NCBI GenBank assembly: GCA_902702965.1
Contig: CACRXP010000159.1
Span: 138,180 to 202,179 of the forward strand
DNA length: 64,000 nt
Source of the DNA: Spirometra erinaceieuropaei
Taxonomy: Eukaryota > Platyhelminthes > Cestoda > Diphyllobothriidea > Diphyllobothriidae
Direction of reading: 5' to 3'
The notes below the pieces were generated by a model. It was not told the origin of the DNA. It worked only from the letters and a program-made list of their open reading frames with translations, and did not search any database. Positions 42,785 to 54,155 of the stretch are shown here, one piece after another. Every line of letters begins with the position of its first letter. Positions within the stretch are counted from its first letter, which is position 1. The position numbers and the translations under genes are program-made.

Positions 42785-44639
42785 CTGATTTTCGCATTTT
42801 TGCTGATGGGCTAAGATTGCAATGGAATTAGAAAATGACACTACCATCCTGCTGACACGGCGAGTCAAGCAGCACGGAGCAAGCTAAATCGGAGAACTGA
42901 TTGGTCCGCGGAGCGATGTTCGTTCGAAGTGTTTACGAAGGGTTCGATCTCAAGGTTTAGGCGGAGTTAATGGGTCAATCGGAAATATCCAAATCCCTAG
43001 TTAATTTGCAACTATTCTTTAAGAATGTCACGGATTTTAAAAGGTAGGCGGAGCAAAAGAGGATTGAGTAAATACGTATGAAGCGAATTTCAATGAGCAG
43101 GCCTGTAGGTCAATGAAAACTTTCCATTTTTCTCTTTAAACTCTCCTTTACACCCGAACTTTTCTGTCCTGCTGCTTGAATAACCTCAAATGCACACTCC
43201 TGGTTTCGGCTTCAGCCAACGCATGTTTTTGTGTCCGTCTACTGCTTGGTGCCATTGCGTCGTTGTCTGCGCGCATGTGTCTCAATTCTTTTTAGTCAAC
43301 TTCTACGAAACATTTTTATTTCTCGGTCGTATCTTACCGGACGTGAATTTACCCAAACAACAAGCTCCAGTAATTTGCTTCAGCAGGGGGCCTTCTAGAC
43401 TTTATCCAGAGCATGCACTCTACGACAGCCGATACTGGAGAGGGCTTCAATTTTTCGATTCTGTACAATTATTTACCTCTGCCGCTTTCCCAAATTCCTT
43501 TGCCATCGTTTTTATTTTGTAAGAAACACAGCAACCCTAGTTAAAGACACATTTTTCCTGTATCTAGTTTTCTTTTTTGTTTTAGTTGACGTCTGCACTA
43601 CAAGACTGTGGAGTGGCGTTTAACAGCAGTCGGCTCGATTAGACTCAAAAAGCGGGATAAAGGACAAAAACAGATTAAATCAGCGAAACAAACTAATTAG
43701 GCTTGAGAAAATATATCGGTGGGAACTGTTAACGGGCGAATCTAAAATAAACTTTGCAAGCATCCGAAAGCAGTGCAAATCTCCACGAACGATATACAAC
43801 AAATTTGTCAACTTTTCAGGTAGACTTGAATCCCAAAGCTCACGCCTATTTCCCTGACAAACTGACCTGAAAGAAATGTCAAGTATGTAAGCATTTCTTT
43901 TGGAGATATGTGCGGATCCGGAGAGAGAAATGTATTTTGAAGAAAGTGGAGGTGTTTTATGGAAACCCGTCGCCAGGATATCTGTCAACAGTTACAAATT
44001 AGACGACAATACCTTGAACTCAAAAGCCCACGTCTGTTTTTCTTAACAAACTGAACTGATTATTCACACCGTTCCGAATAAGGAGAAGTTTTGACCACAC
44101 AGACAAAAGTAATAGTGAGACACCAACCTTTAATTACGAAAAACTCGGTAGAGTTTGTGCTCACTGGAGCAAGGACAAGACTCCTGTGCAGCAAACGCCC
44201 TGACCACCTGAACTACGAAGCCTCGACCGGTATTCGTGCGTTCGATCACAGTTCAAGTCAAGTTATCCTTGTCTTTGCCGTCTTGGGTCCAAAGTCCACC
44301 GAGCCGGTCGAATTTTTCACATGCGAGTCCAAATGAATTATTCATATCTGCCAAGAAACAGTTTTAAAAATTGTTAAGGATAGGATGAAAGCTATGTGAG
44401 GCGGTTGCCCCTCTTAGGCGTCAGCGGGGTTGCCTGCGGCCAGCCTAACACATCTATCATTCAAGGCTTCCGAGCGCGCGACTCAGCCCGCAGCTCGCCG
44501 ATACAGCGACGCTGATCAATGTTCCCTCCTCAACCGATCGGTTTCAGTCACACAAAGCTCCGCCACAGACCCACACTCCCCGTCTGTGCGAGTAACTTAA
44601 ACGACTGACACGGACCCCGGAGACAGTTGTCGCCCTTGC
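42785..44639. other. Presumed SNRPB upstream intron and flank, with LINE 3' scraps
   Basis: No exon encoding the SmB start was identified. CR1-like 3' ends (GAGCTCAAA.GCC-like text ending in AACTGAACTGA or AACTGACCTGA) appear near 43,835-43,875 and 44,005-44,065. ORFs at 43,190-43,522 (plus) and 43,680-43,988 (minus) have no recognised domain. Confidence 0.35.
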
Positions 44640-45790
44640 CTGCTTAACCGCGTGTGCACCCTCTCGCCTCGACGACGGTTGTCAGAACACAAAGCGCACA
44701 TTCATAGAGAGTGGAGTCCCACAAGGCTCGGTGCTCGGACCAACCCTCTTTCTCTTGTTCATCAATTATTGTGTAGATGGGTTGGACTGTGATAATGCCA
44801 TGTTTGCGGATGACATAAAAATCTGGAAAGTTATTCAGAATGCTACCGATGAGACCAACTTCCAAGAAAATCTTTGTCGATTGGACGAGTGGTCCCGCAG
44901 ATGGCTATTGTCCTTCAATTTGACCAAATGTACCATACTGCGCCTCGGAAATCAGACTCCTAATACGCGGCAGTACCATCTGAACGGAATACCACTTCGA
45001 AAAGCAGAAACGCAGAAAGATCTCGGAGTCTGGGTTGCAGACAACCTTAAGCCTTCTACGCAATGTTGTAAGGCGGCCAAGGCCGCAACTTCAATGCTAT
45101 ATGCCATCAAGCAGGCATTCGCAGTTTTCGATGAAGACTGCTTCTCCAAAGTCTTCGGCACGTTTGTAAGGCCGCACCTCGAATATGCAATTCAGACCTG
45201 GAGACCATGGACACATCAGGATTACAATCTGCTCGAAAGGGTGCAGAGGCGAGCCACAAAATTAGTAAGAGGTCAAAGTGTATTGCCATACGAGATCCGC
45301 TTAACTAACCTTAATCTCTATCATCTGAGTTATAAGCAGTTGCGCGGAGACTTGATACAAACTTTCCATATCGTGCGTGGCTTGGACTGCGCCCTTCGGT
45401 GCGATGAATTTTTCCAACTCGCCACAACAACTAACCTCCGGGGACATCCCTTCAAGTTACGTGTGCCCCAGGGTAGACTGAATGTGAGAACATATTTATT
45501 CTCCAACCGTGTCGTGGAACCGTGGAATAATCTGCCCGAGACGATTGTCATGTCTCAATCTGTGGCGACATTTAAATGTAGACTTGACAGACATATGCTA
45601 CAGCACCAAGCGGACTATGTGACTTTTTAGCCATGAGACCAGTGTCATATGTGAATCAATGCCTGCATACACTTACTGCTGTAATTTCGTCACATTCTGC
45701 TAATTTATCGATTTTTTATGTACAAAAAGGGAGTTCAAAGGCGTAAGCCTATTTCCTTCAAATACACTGACTGACTGACTGACTGTCTTT
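44640..45790 (+). mobile_element. CR1-like LINE, 5'-truncated, well preserved
   Basis: It begins within the RT, just before FIESGVPQGSVLGP, and runs through the C terminus to a 3' UTR ending in ACTGACTGACTGACTGACTG at about 45,764-45,784. Such terminal short repeats are typical of CR1-like elements. The sequence is open over the whole retained coding part, making it the least decayed CR1-like copy here. Target duplication was not identified. Confidence 0.85.
44731..45630 (+). CDS. Reverse transcriptase C-terminal half of a CR1-like LINE (open frame)
   Basis: The frame is open for 299 codons and continues upstream to about 44,650. It contains SGVPQGSVLGPTLFLLFIN (motif B), AMFADDIKIWK (catalytic FADD, about residues 26-29), LSFNLTKCTILRLGN, DLGVWVADNL, FSKVFGTFVRPHLEY, LLERVQRRATKLV, TTNLRGHPFKLRVP and VVEPWNNLPETIV, then a stop at 45,628-45,630. 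These are the palm end and thumb of the RT. Endonuclease, fingers and motif A are missing by 5' truncation, so no active enzyme is expected. The listed first codon is GTG and is not a real start. No host gene is implied. Confidence 0.85.
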   Translation: MLGPTLFLLFINYCVDGLDCDNAMFADDIKIWKVIQNATDETNFQENLCRLDEWSRRWLLSFNLTKCTILRLGNQTPNTRQYHLNGIPLRKAETQKDLGVWVADNLKPSTQCCKAAKAATSMLYAIKQAFAVFDEDCFSKVFGTFVRPHLEYAIQTWRPWTHQDYNLLERVQRRATKLVRGQSVLPYEIRLTNLNLYHLSYKQLRGDLIQTFHIVRGLDCALRCDEFFQLATTTNLRGHPFKLRVPQGRLNVRTYLFSNRVVEPWNNLPETIVMSQSVATFKCRLDRHMLQHQADYVTF

Positions 45791-47289
45791 GTTGATGTCG
45801 AATTGTCAAACCCCGAGTTCTCGACCATCGCATATCGGTGGGAGCAACAAGTTGTTGGATAACAAAGTAGCCAGGTTTTGTAATATAGATCTTGCAAATT
45901 CAAGTAAAAATGAGCCCGAGTACATTAGTGGTGAGAATAAATAACTTAGATGACAGAGAACCTTGTGTGGCAATAAGTTTCTTAATCTATGATGCTACAC
46001 AGGCTCACATGCCCGTCTGAGAGTGAATCAGGATGTTCTTCGGTCACTAAACAAGGGATGCTGGCACTGTCGGAGGACAAACGGCACTCCAGAGGTTCAC
46101 TTGATAAGACTGAATACTTCCAGAAAGTGACAGCCCTGCTGGAATTCCATAGAACCCGCCCCGTATGATGTAGATATTCCGTGGAGGATGGAGTCGAAAA
46201 TCAGCAAAATGCTCCCGGGTTCCGAAAGAGCTCTGCACTAACAAAAGCAAACCCATTACCTAGAAACCACACAGATATGTCCACAGCAAAATGTGGCGGA
46301 TGCGCCAGCGCACATAAGGTACTTATTCATATTTGATCCCTTGTATCTTTGGAAGAAACATTCTCATTCAACCCGACCAGAGGGCTTTTATGTAGCCGTA
46401 CATCCTCATGTAGGGCTCTGGTGAAGTAGATTTCCCGACCGTACAGCCACATTTCAATAGAACTTGATGAACTGTCAGTCTCAACACCTAGGCCAGAGAG
46501 CCTGGCACATGAAGCAGCATGTGGTCTACACCGGACCCAGCACGACGAGACAAACAAACAACGATTTCCGAATCAAGATCAATATTGAGCTCTCGATGAG
46601 AGGGAATAAAAACCTCTATGTGGTCAAATTAGACTAATACTGTCAGGATTCACTGCTGAGGTCGTCATCCATAAGTGACAGCACCAGTGTCCGCACCTTC
46701 AAACGAAAACTTTGGACGTTGCATGTGGACGATATGGTGTCCAGATGGGTATGGTGTCCAGATCTAAAATTCCATTTTCTCTGTCATGCAGACATCAGTA
46801 GAAACAGCGGAAGACAGCCAAAAACCGCCCAGGATGCATCTGTGGAGATAGGCTGATCAAAGACCCCAAAATTCAAGAATCACAAATCGGGAAACATAGT
46901 CGCATAGACAGGCTTTGTTGAAGCAAAAAACTGTGCAAGCAGCTTAAAAATCACTTGCGGTAAGCGTTCTCACCGGGCAATTGGCAGTCGGAGTGCATGC
47001 ACCTAAGCGTCGTTCGTCTACGGTCAGTCGGTGAGGACAGAGATTTCGATCGGCTCCGCAGTGTCCGGCAGCCCCATTGTCATACGCGCGCAAGCAGTGA
47101 CTGACAGGCGTGCTAGGCGAGCTGAAGACGACACAGCCAAGCGGCCACGATGACGACCACGAGAGTGGCTTGTGTAGCAGCCCCTGGCTAGATGGATGGC
47201 GGAATGCAACGATGCTGAGTGAATTTTTACGTCTAAAACCTAGATAATCTATCAGTCGGGAAAGTCAACATAGCGTCCACTGTGTGTGA
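45791..47289. other. Unassigned spacer
   Basis: Minus-strand frames at 46,047-46,256 and 46,327-46,557 (69-76 codons) and 47,024-47,209 have no domain I recognise. No repeat of the window's families was detected. Confidence 0.3.
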
Positions 47290-47650
47290 TAAATCTAGAG
47301 ACAGGAGGAAAAGGATGCGTGCGTGTTGCGGTGGGGAAGTTGAAAGATGGTGGGGTCACAGTTGGAGGTGGTGGGCGTATCGCGGCAGGAAGTAGACGGG
47401 ATGGAAGGACAGAGCGTAGAGGAAGGGAAGGAGCGGAAGGTAGGGGGTGGACGCATTTTTCCTTTGAGGCATATCAGACGGTCCCTCCGGGACAGCAACT
47501 TTAACCAACTTGACGCCGACCATATTCTCCTTGGCTCCACGAAAAATCTGGCAGGTCTTGGTAATGTGTGAGAGCATCAAGAAAGGCACTTCGTATGGTG
47601 AGTGCAGTGGTTTACGCTCACGGTCATCTACAACGAACACGGGAATGCAG
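47290..47650 (-). mobile_element. Gypsy integrase C-terminal fragment
   Basis: The minus frame 47,640-47,356 reads VVDDRERKPLHSPYEVPFL, then LSHITKTCQIFRGAKENM, then GVKLVKVAVPEGPSDMPQ. This is the pattern of the post-core integrase region of Ty3/Gypsy elements (DG..KPL.SPYEGPF, K...I..G.....VSVDRLK.A). A proline-rich tail continues in another frame to about 47,295. It is an isolated end fragment, similar in type to the end of the Gypsy at 29,300-29,640, lying just beyond the 3' end of the large LINE. Confidence 0.65.
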
Positions 47651-48053
47651 TCGGCCGAGCCTTCCTCTACAGAGAGAGAGAAATGCGCTTTATTTTGAAA
47701 TCATATGTTCAAAATTTTCAGCAAAAAGTTGGCTCCATTCACTATGGGCCGTAAATAAGTTAATAGATTATTCAAGAGTCAAAGTTGAACACAAAGAAAC
47801 GATTATTATGGGGATAGTTCAAGTCTTAGCTTCTGTATTTCTGTCTCTTCGCACGTAAGATAGCGCGCTAGGAATGGCAATACAGAAGCTCGATAAGCCG
47901 ATGTGCGACAGGATATAAGACGGAAGTTGCGGCGCATCGGGCGGGAAGACTTGGCAGACATAAGATCGGAATGTAGGGGATAGGCAACGTCATCTAGAAG
48001 TCGACCAGCAAATTGCTTGACCGCACTGAAGTGTCGTTGTAAGATAGTGTCAA

Positions 48054-50292
48054 CTAAAAAATATAAGAAACGCCAGCAGCAGAAGAGAGCATGCGGAGGA
48101 TTCGTTTCAAAATTAAAAGATCCTTTTTTAACAAAGAAGGAAAAACGACAGGAGAACAGTATAGGATAAGAGGAAGAATGCAGGCATCAAGGAATCGCCA
48201 GACTAAGGGTTGAGGTGTGTGGTAGGAACGTAAACGACGAATAAGGTAAAGAACTTTACGAACTTTAATAAATAGGGACTCAATATGGAGGGAAAAAGAA
48301 AGATTTGAGGACAAAGTAACGCCGAGATGCCTGAAAGAATATACTTTGTTAGGAAGAATGTCAGAGGAATCAGGCTTAGGAGAGGGCTGCAGTCGCAAAA
48401 TACACTGAACGGATTTTTGGTTGTTAATTAGAAGACCATTTTCCTCCGACCACGCTAGGACATGGTTTAGGCCATCCTTTAGAGACCGGAGGTGTGTCTG
48501 ACTTTTGAGAGGGTGTCCAACAACCACATCGTTAGCATACTTGACCAGAAGACAGTCATTAGGGGACCTGAGATCATCAGTGTGGAGGGAAAAAAGGTGA
48601 GGGGATAGAATGGAACCTTGAAGGACACCGCAGTCGTTGGGAAGGGTCGAAGATTTCCGCTTGCCAGATTGGACAAATTGGGTGCGGAAGGTAAAATAAT
48701 CGCTCAGCCAAGGGACGACCCAGCCTGGAGAGCCACATACGGAGGTTTTGGAAAGGAGAAGAGGGCGCGGGACGGTATTAAGGGCGGAGGAGTGATCAAG
48801 AAAAGCGCACGCATACTCGCGGCAACCCTTGTCTAAGGCTTTTAGAGCAGAGTGGACCACAAGAGCGACAGCATCTAAAGTACTCCGTTTAGCTTTGTAT
48901 GCAAATTGTAAGGGCTCGGAAAAACTGGAAGAAAAAGGCTTTATGATATCTAGGGCAACTCTTTCAGCAAGCTTTAGTATTGCTGAGGAGCAGGCAATTG
49001 GGCGAAAAGATTTAGGACCAAAGTTAGCAGGCTTTTTAGGGATGGGAGTGATTCTCACTGTACGCCAGGCGTCGGGAATCTTGGACTCCATGAAAGACAT
49101 ATTGATTAGGTGCGTTAAAATAGAGGCTATCTGAGAACTGCAAGATTTAAGAAGAAAAGGCGAGACACCGTCCGGTCCGGCAGCTGTTGATCCACGGACC
49201 TTTTTAAGGTGTTCCTCTACTGTTGCCAAAGACACGGGTTGGAATGTACTCGGTGATAGGTGAATGTCTTCTAAGGGAAGATGGGAGTCATTGTGACTAA
49301 ATATAAAATTTTTATCTAGGGAGTCTAAATCTGCATCCACATGCACCAGCGTGTTTCGATGGCCAGTGAGACGCTTAAGATTTTTCCAAATCTCAGCTGA
49401 GGAAAGGGGGAAAGGGGGGGAGTAAGAAGAGGAAAACAGTTGGCTGACAAACAGGCTATTTAGCCTGTCAATCTCTGTTTTTATTAAGACGGTAACGTCC
49501 TTAAGGTTATCACGTATGCCTAGCTTGTAAAGGAGTTCTTTTTTACGTCTTAACGATTTCAGATAGGGAGAAAAAATTCTATCCGGTCGTACCATAACAG
49601 TATCAAAAGAGCAGCAAAAATCGAAAATTTCATTTAAAAACGCTGTCAGGTTGGAAGAACAGGATTCAACATTAGAATGTTCAAGGAAAGTGGGGATAGT
49701 AAGAGAAATGCAAGTCTGAAGCATGGGGATGTTTTGGGCGGACGTGTTGCGAACCTTAACCTTTCTCTCAGGCTTGGCAAGCAGTGCACGTTTTGAAGTG
49801 GAATAGATTTTTGGAAGGCACAATAAAGTGGAATGGTCAGAACCTGACAATGGAGCCCTGTTTTTTACGCAAAGAAGCTTGTTGTGGTTAGTCAGAATAT
49901 GATCAAGAGGGGCATCTGCCCGAGTATTAAAGGAGACAAGATCATCGAAGCCTAAAAGTGTAAGGGGACGTAAATTCACGCGATTAAAATCACCGCATAA
50001 GAGAGTAAGATAGTCGCAGGATAATATAGCAAGTTTTTGTGAGAGGAAGTCGAAAAAACGGGTTAATGCACCTTCACAGGAAGAGAGGGGAATGTAAATA
50101 CTAACAATTATGATGTCTTTAAAATTACTTAACAAACGGGGCTTACATAAAACAACGATTACATCTATTAACTTATCAGAGAAAGAAAAAAGGGACTTAC
50201 AGTCTCTACACCAATTTTGATTAACGAAAATGGTAACGCATCCACATCTGCCACAAGATAAAGATTTTCTATCTGTTCGAAAGCAATAGAAG
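48054..50292 (-). pseudogene. LINE endonuclease (C-terminal part) and reverse transcriptase, 5' part displaced
   Basis: Open for about 745 codons (a 752-codon frame whose first 7 codons are LTR sequence). Endonuclease motifs: LLCGDFNRVN (about residues 105-112), LDHILTN, and SGSDHSTLL (156-164). RT motifs: STAAGPDGVSPFLLK, AWRTVRITPIPKK, FRPIACSSAI, motif A FLDHSSALNTVPR (about 504), GVLQGSILSPHLFSL (motif B), and motif C KYANDVVVG at 591-599, where the family has YADD: the first catalytic aspartate is Asn (AAC). The thumb has FRHLGVTLSSNLSF. The frame stops at SAAGVSYIF because of a frameshift; family sequence continues in another frame to about 47,860. The long frame looks gene-like but is clearly retrotransposon-derived. 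Confidence 0.9.
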
Positions 50293-50640
50293 TGTAAGAA
50301 CCGGAAAGGCAAGTTTGTTTAAAAGAGAGAGAAAAACGGGCGAGCAGGAAAAAAGGAGGCGGGAGGTTTCGTGCCGTGGTTTGAGTGCGCCTTCTCTCTG
50401 GTGTTTCAGGTGAGGACAGTGAACGTGAGCAAGGGAACGCCCAAAACCCCGTGGATATCGTACCTCCGAAACCACCTCCCTGACCAGCAAGTGTTTCCTC
50501 TTCCCTCCTTTACCCCCTGAGACTTTCCGCGTTTTTGACCCCCCTTGTACTCTCGTTTTCGTACTTCCCCCTTTTCCCAATATATCGTTTACCTGTTGCA
50601 TCTTCTTCGACTGTTCGGATCACATCTGTACGCTGAGACG
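50293..50640 (+). repeat. Gypsy 5' LTR
   Basis: 348 bp, starting TGTAAGAACCGG and ending GCTGAGACG. It is identical by eye to the 3' LTR except for G/T at the second base and C/T eight bases from the end. It should carry the promoter, but no TATA box or start site can be assigned with confidence. Confidence 0.93.
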
Positions 50641-50655
50641 TTGTCTGGTCGCCCG

Positions 50656-51822
50656 ATGCCAAAATCTAAGCCCAACTGTTCAGGAAAGGTGAAAACGGCC
50701 CCATCCCCATCTCCTTCTATCGAGCGAGTCGACGTAAGCCAGGAACTAGCCTCCCAACTGAAGTCCCAGGACGGTCCGCCTACTACAGTGGTGGCAGCGC
50801 AACGACCGTGCCCACAACCCCTGAACCTGCCCGGCAGCAAAATAAACACAACGCGCACCGTCAACATACCACCCTACGATGGTACCGAGTCTTTTGCTGT
50901 GTGGCTCAGACGGGCGAAGTTCTATTTGCGGGAGATCTCAGAGGCCGACAGGCCCTGGACATTACTCAAGGCCCTCGCGCCTAAACAGTTGGATAAAGCG
51001 CTCGACGCTGGTCTCGACGCCGATCTTCCCTTTGACGCGCTTTGCCAACGCCTGTCCAACCTGTTCAGCCATAGGTACTCCTTCGGCGACGCAATGGAAC
51101 AGTTGCAGCAACGGAGATTTAACCAGGACGAAACCCTAAACCAGCTGGTGGAGGATCTGGGACGCCTGACGACTGGGGCGTTCCCCTCTTTGGGCTCCGC
51201 AGATAAAGACAACACCGTACTTTATTATTTTATTAAAGCAGTGCCGGCATCCGACCTTTTACGCTCACTGTTGTTGCAGCCGCCGGACAGTTTACAAGAG
51301 GCCGTCACCAGGGCCGAACGCTACCTGCGATTGTGCCCTTCAACCTCCCGTCCCCTTCCTCCTGAAGACGCATACGATCGAGATGCCCACCCTACGTCCG
51401 CGGGACGAGGTACCTTCTATCCCCCACGACGTTTCAGAGGCCAAACACGGCCACCCTTTAATCATCGAGGACAACCGTTTCGCCGGCCAGGTGGACAAAT
51501 GTCTCCCAGCAACCATATCTGCACCTGTCAAAGGACAACGGGTACGGTCTCTATTACTTCTTGCACCAGCTCTACTTTATCAGTTACCCCTTTTTATGCC
51601 ACAGTAACCGTAGCTGTTCAGACTGTACGGGCGTTGATTGATACGGGAGCGACGGTATCCCTAGTTAACCCACGGGTCTTACAACCGGGTATCCACCGCC
51701 AGCGTAATGACATTCCCCACCCAGGGAGATTGACCACGGCCGACGGATCACGCTTAATACACCACGGGACCAAACGATGCCTTTCGGCCTCTGTAACGCG
51801 GCTGCTACATTCCAACGGCTGA
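50656..51822 (+). CDS. Gypsy Gag-protease ORF
   Basis: The first internal ATG (50,656) opens 388 codons. The Gag part has PPYDGTESFAVWLRRAKFYL, LLKALAPKQLDKAL, RRFNQDETLNQLVEDLGRL and LQEAVTRAERYLRL, the helical capsid pattern of Ty3-like Gag, followed by an arginine/proline/glycine-rich nucleocapsid-like stretch (RRFRGQTRPPFNHRGQ). A CCHC knuckle is not evident. The aspartic protease motif VRALIDTGATVSLV lies at about residues 326-339. The frame then runs into sequence truncated by a deletion and ends at 51,822 out of frame with RT. An upstream open extension to 50,545 lies in the LTR and is not used. It is particle-forming in known relatives; function here is uncertain. Confidence 0.85.
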   Translation: MPKSKPNCSGKVKTAPSPSPSIERVDVSQELASQLKSQDGPPTTVVAAQRPCPQPLNLPGSKINTTRTVNIPPYDGTESFAVWLRRAKFYLREISEADRPWTLLKALAPKQLDKALDAGLDADLPFDALCQRLSNLFSHRYSFGDAMEQLQQRRFNQDETLNQLVEDLGRLTTGAFPSLGSADKDNTVLYYFIKAVPASDLLRSLLLQPPDSLQEAVTRAERYLRLCPSTSRPLPPEDAYDRDAHPTSAGRGTFYPPRRFRGQTRPPFNHRGQPFRRPGGQMSPSNHICTCQRTTGTVSITSCTSSTLSVTPFYATVTVAVQTVRALIDTGATVSLVNPRVLQPGIHRQRNDIPHPGRLTTADGSRLIHHGTKRCLSASVTRLLHSNG

Positions 51823-54071
51823 TGCAGGTAGTGTTGTCACACCTCTATCCGCGCCAGTGCCTAATCTACCTTGACGAAGTCATTGTCTCCGGCAAAACTA
51901 TCGCCCAGCATAACGATAATCTACGCGCCGTGCTCCTAGCGTGACGCGAGGCAGGCCTTACGCTTAACCCACAGAAGTGTCAATTCCTGCGAGAGAAGGT
52001 TAATTACCTAGGACACGAAGTCAGTCCGTCGGGTATCAAAGTCTCAGCCGAAAAGGCGGAAGCTATCCTCACTTGGCCGACGCCAAACTCCACCACGGAA
52101 GTCAGAAGTTTTATCGGGTTGGCGTCCTATTACAGACGGTTTATTCGCGATTTTGCAGGTATTGCGCGTCCGTTACACCGACTTACAGAGAAAGGGCGCG
52201 AATTTCGTTGGACGGACGAATGCCAGGCCGCGTTTGATGAGCTGAGAACCCGCCTGTCGAGAGCACCGATACTTATGCTCCCCAATACCACCGAGACGGC
52301 GCCACCCTTCGTACTGGACACGGACGCCAGTGCCTTCGCCATGGGAGGTGTACTTTCGCAAACCGACGATAACGGCCTAGAACGCGTTATCTGTTTCGCT
52401 AGTAAAACACTCATCAAGCCACAACGAAATTACTGCACATATCGACGTGAATTGTTGGCCATAGTCACCTTCGTCAAACAATTTCGGCCATATCTGCTTG
52501 GAAAGCCGTTCGTCATACGCTCCGATCATAAGGCTCTGCAATGGCTACAAAACGCGAAGGACGCAGAGGGTCAACTTGTTCGCTGGCAGGAAATGTTACA
52601 GGAATATCATTTCACTTGTACATACCGCCCCGGGAAACAACACGGCAACGCCGACGCTTTGTCCCGACGGCCAACAACGCCAGCCACACACGATGAAGAC
52701 GGCGCGATAGGCGAAATAAACGCCATTTACGCCAGCGAACCAGCTAGACACCATTTGGCAATAGCCCAGAGCACAGACCCGGATACTGCAGTAGTTTACG
52801 ACCACCTGTTAAACCGGCGACACCGTCCTACGGACGATGAATTGCGTCGGTCGTCAGAAGAAGCACATATACTGCGGAGCCAATGGCCACGGCTGCATAT
52901 CGACGAAGATATCCTTCTCATTAAGGACGAGAGCACAAAAACCGACAGAGTAGTAGTACCAGGCAGTCTCGTACACGTGGTCCTCACGGATCTACACGAG
53001 TTAGGCCACGTCGGGCAAGCCAAGACAGAAGCCGCCACTCGGCAACGATTTTGCTGGCCCCATCTACGAGAACACGTCGCCACCTTCTGCAATACATGCA
53101 CCACGTGCGCTAAGTTCAAGGCACCTAGACAACTCCCACGTGCACCGTTGCAGCCCATGCACACTAGCTTTCCGTTCCAGCGGCTGGGCCTGGACATCAT
53201 CGGCCCCCTCCCCTTTACGACAACCAGTCGTCGGTTCATACTCGTGATGGTGGATTATTTCACCAAATGGGCAGAGGCTGTGCCGCTATTACGCCAAGAC
53301 ACAGTGTCGTTCACCAACGTAATCTTTAACAACTGGATTTGCCGGTTCGGTGTTCCGTTGTCGATACATTCCGACTGCGGGGATAACTTCGACAGCAAAC
53401 TGCTGCAAGAGGTTTGTGACCTCCTCGATATCTACAAGACCCGCACCACTCCAGCACACCCCGAAGGCAACGGATTGGTGGAACGAACCAACCGTACCCT
53501 GAATCAACTGTTGAAGGCGTTCGCGGAAGACCATCATCCCCACGACTGGGATAAACGACTACCGTGCGCCATGATGGCGTACCGTGCTAACACACACACG
53601 TCAACGGGTTACCCACCTTTCTTTATGCTAACAGGACGTCAATTTCGCCTTCCCGCAGATTCACGGTTCCCACAACCCGCCGCAAACGAATACGCACCAG
53701 ATAGCTACGTATGGCAGTTGCAGGATTTGCTACGCTCCGCCTACACCCTCGCACGTAACCACCTAGGAGCGGCCGCCGAACGACAGAAAACATACTTTGA
53801 CCGTCAGGTCCACGGCAACCCCTACCAACTAGGCGATCTGGTTTGGCGTTTCCGACCGGTACCGCCCTTAGGGACTGCGGCCAAGTTCTTTCACCCGTGG
53901 GAAGGACCATTCGTTGTTGTCGACGTCATACACCCCGCCACGTATGTATTGCGTGATGCCTCACGCCCTGATGGACCCACCTTCACCACCCATTTCGACA
54001 AGCTAAAACCTTACAGAGGACGGCTACCCACCGCCACCGCGGACGTAACCCTCATCATTCCCCACATTTAG
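51777..54071 (+). pseudogene. Gypsy Pol: truncated RT, RNase H and integrase
   Basis: The RT begins abruptly at MPFGLCNAAATFQRL (51,777); everything N-terminal to it, including the first catalytic aspartate, is missing. The active site reads IYLDEVIV where YLDD/YIDD is expected, and TGA follows at 51,942-51,944 in the same frame. From 51,945 the frame is open to 54,071. RNase H acidic residues are in VLDTDAS, RRELLAI, SDHKAL and NADALS. The integrase zinc region has HELGH and CNTCTTC; the DDE triad is GLDIIGP, IHSDCGDNF and GLVERTNRTL; a GPF-type motif WEGPFVVVDV follows near the C terminus. RNase H and integrase therefore look complete while RT is not. The pol frame is -1 relative to gag-protease. 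Confidence 0.9.
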
Positions 54072-54142
54072 TGCCCACCCCAGTGGTTGAAGAAACAGTA
54101 GACATGACCCAACCAGACAGACCTGCGGACAGGGCTCCATTT

Positions 54143-54153
54143 GAGGAGGGGGG
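54143..54153 (+). promoter_or_regulatory. Polypurine tract of the Gypsy element
   Basis: GAGGAGGGGGG two bases upstream of the 3' LTR, in the position expected for the plus-strand primer in reverse transcription. Confidence 0.75.
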
Positions 54154-54155
54154 TA

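Noticed and set aside
43680..43988. First exon of SNRPB within this minus-strand ORF
   Set aside because: The sequence around ISKRNAY superficially recalls SKSSKML, but there is no start codon, correct donor or correct frame.
44150..44220. tRNA or SINE head on the minus strand (A-box-like TAGTTCAGGTG)
   Set aside because: No B-box at the expected distance and no cloverleaf; not enough to call.
48618..49134. Plus-strand ORFs over the large LINE
   Set aside because: Antisense shadows of the LINE RT frame with no domains of their own.
48054..50312. A 752-codon minus-strand ORF as a host enzyme gene
   Set aside because: Motifs GDFN, SDH, SALNTVPR, LQGSILSP and YAND are a LINE endonuclease-RT; the first codons come from a Gypsy LTR.
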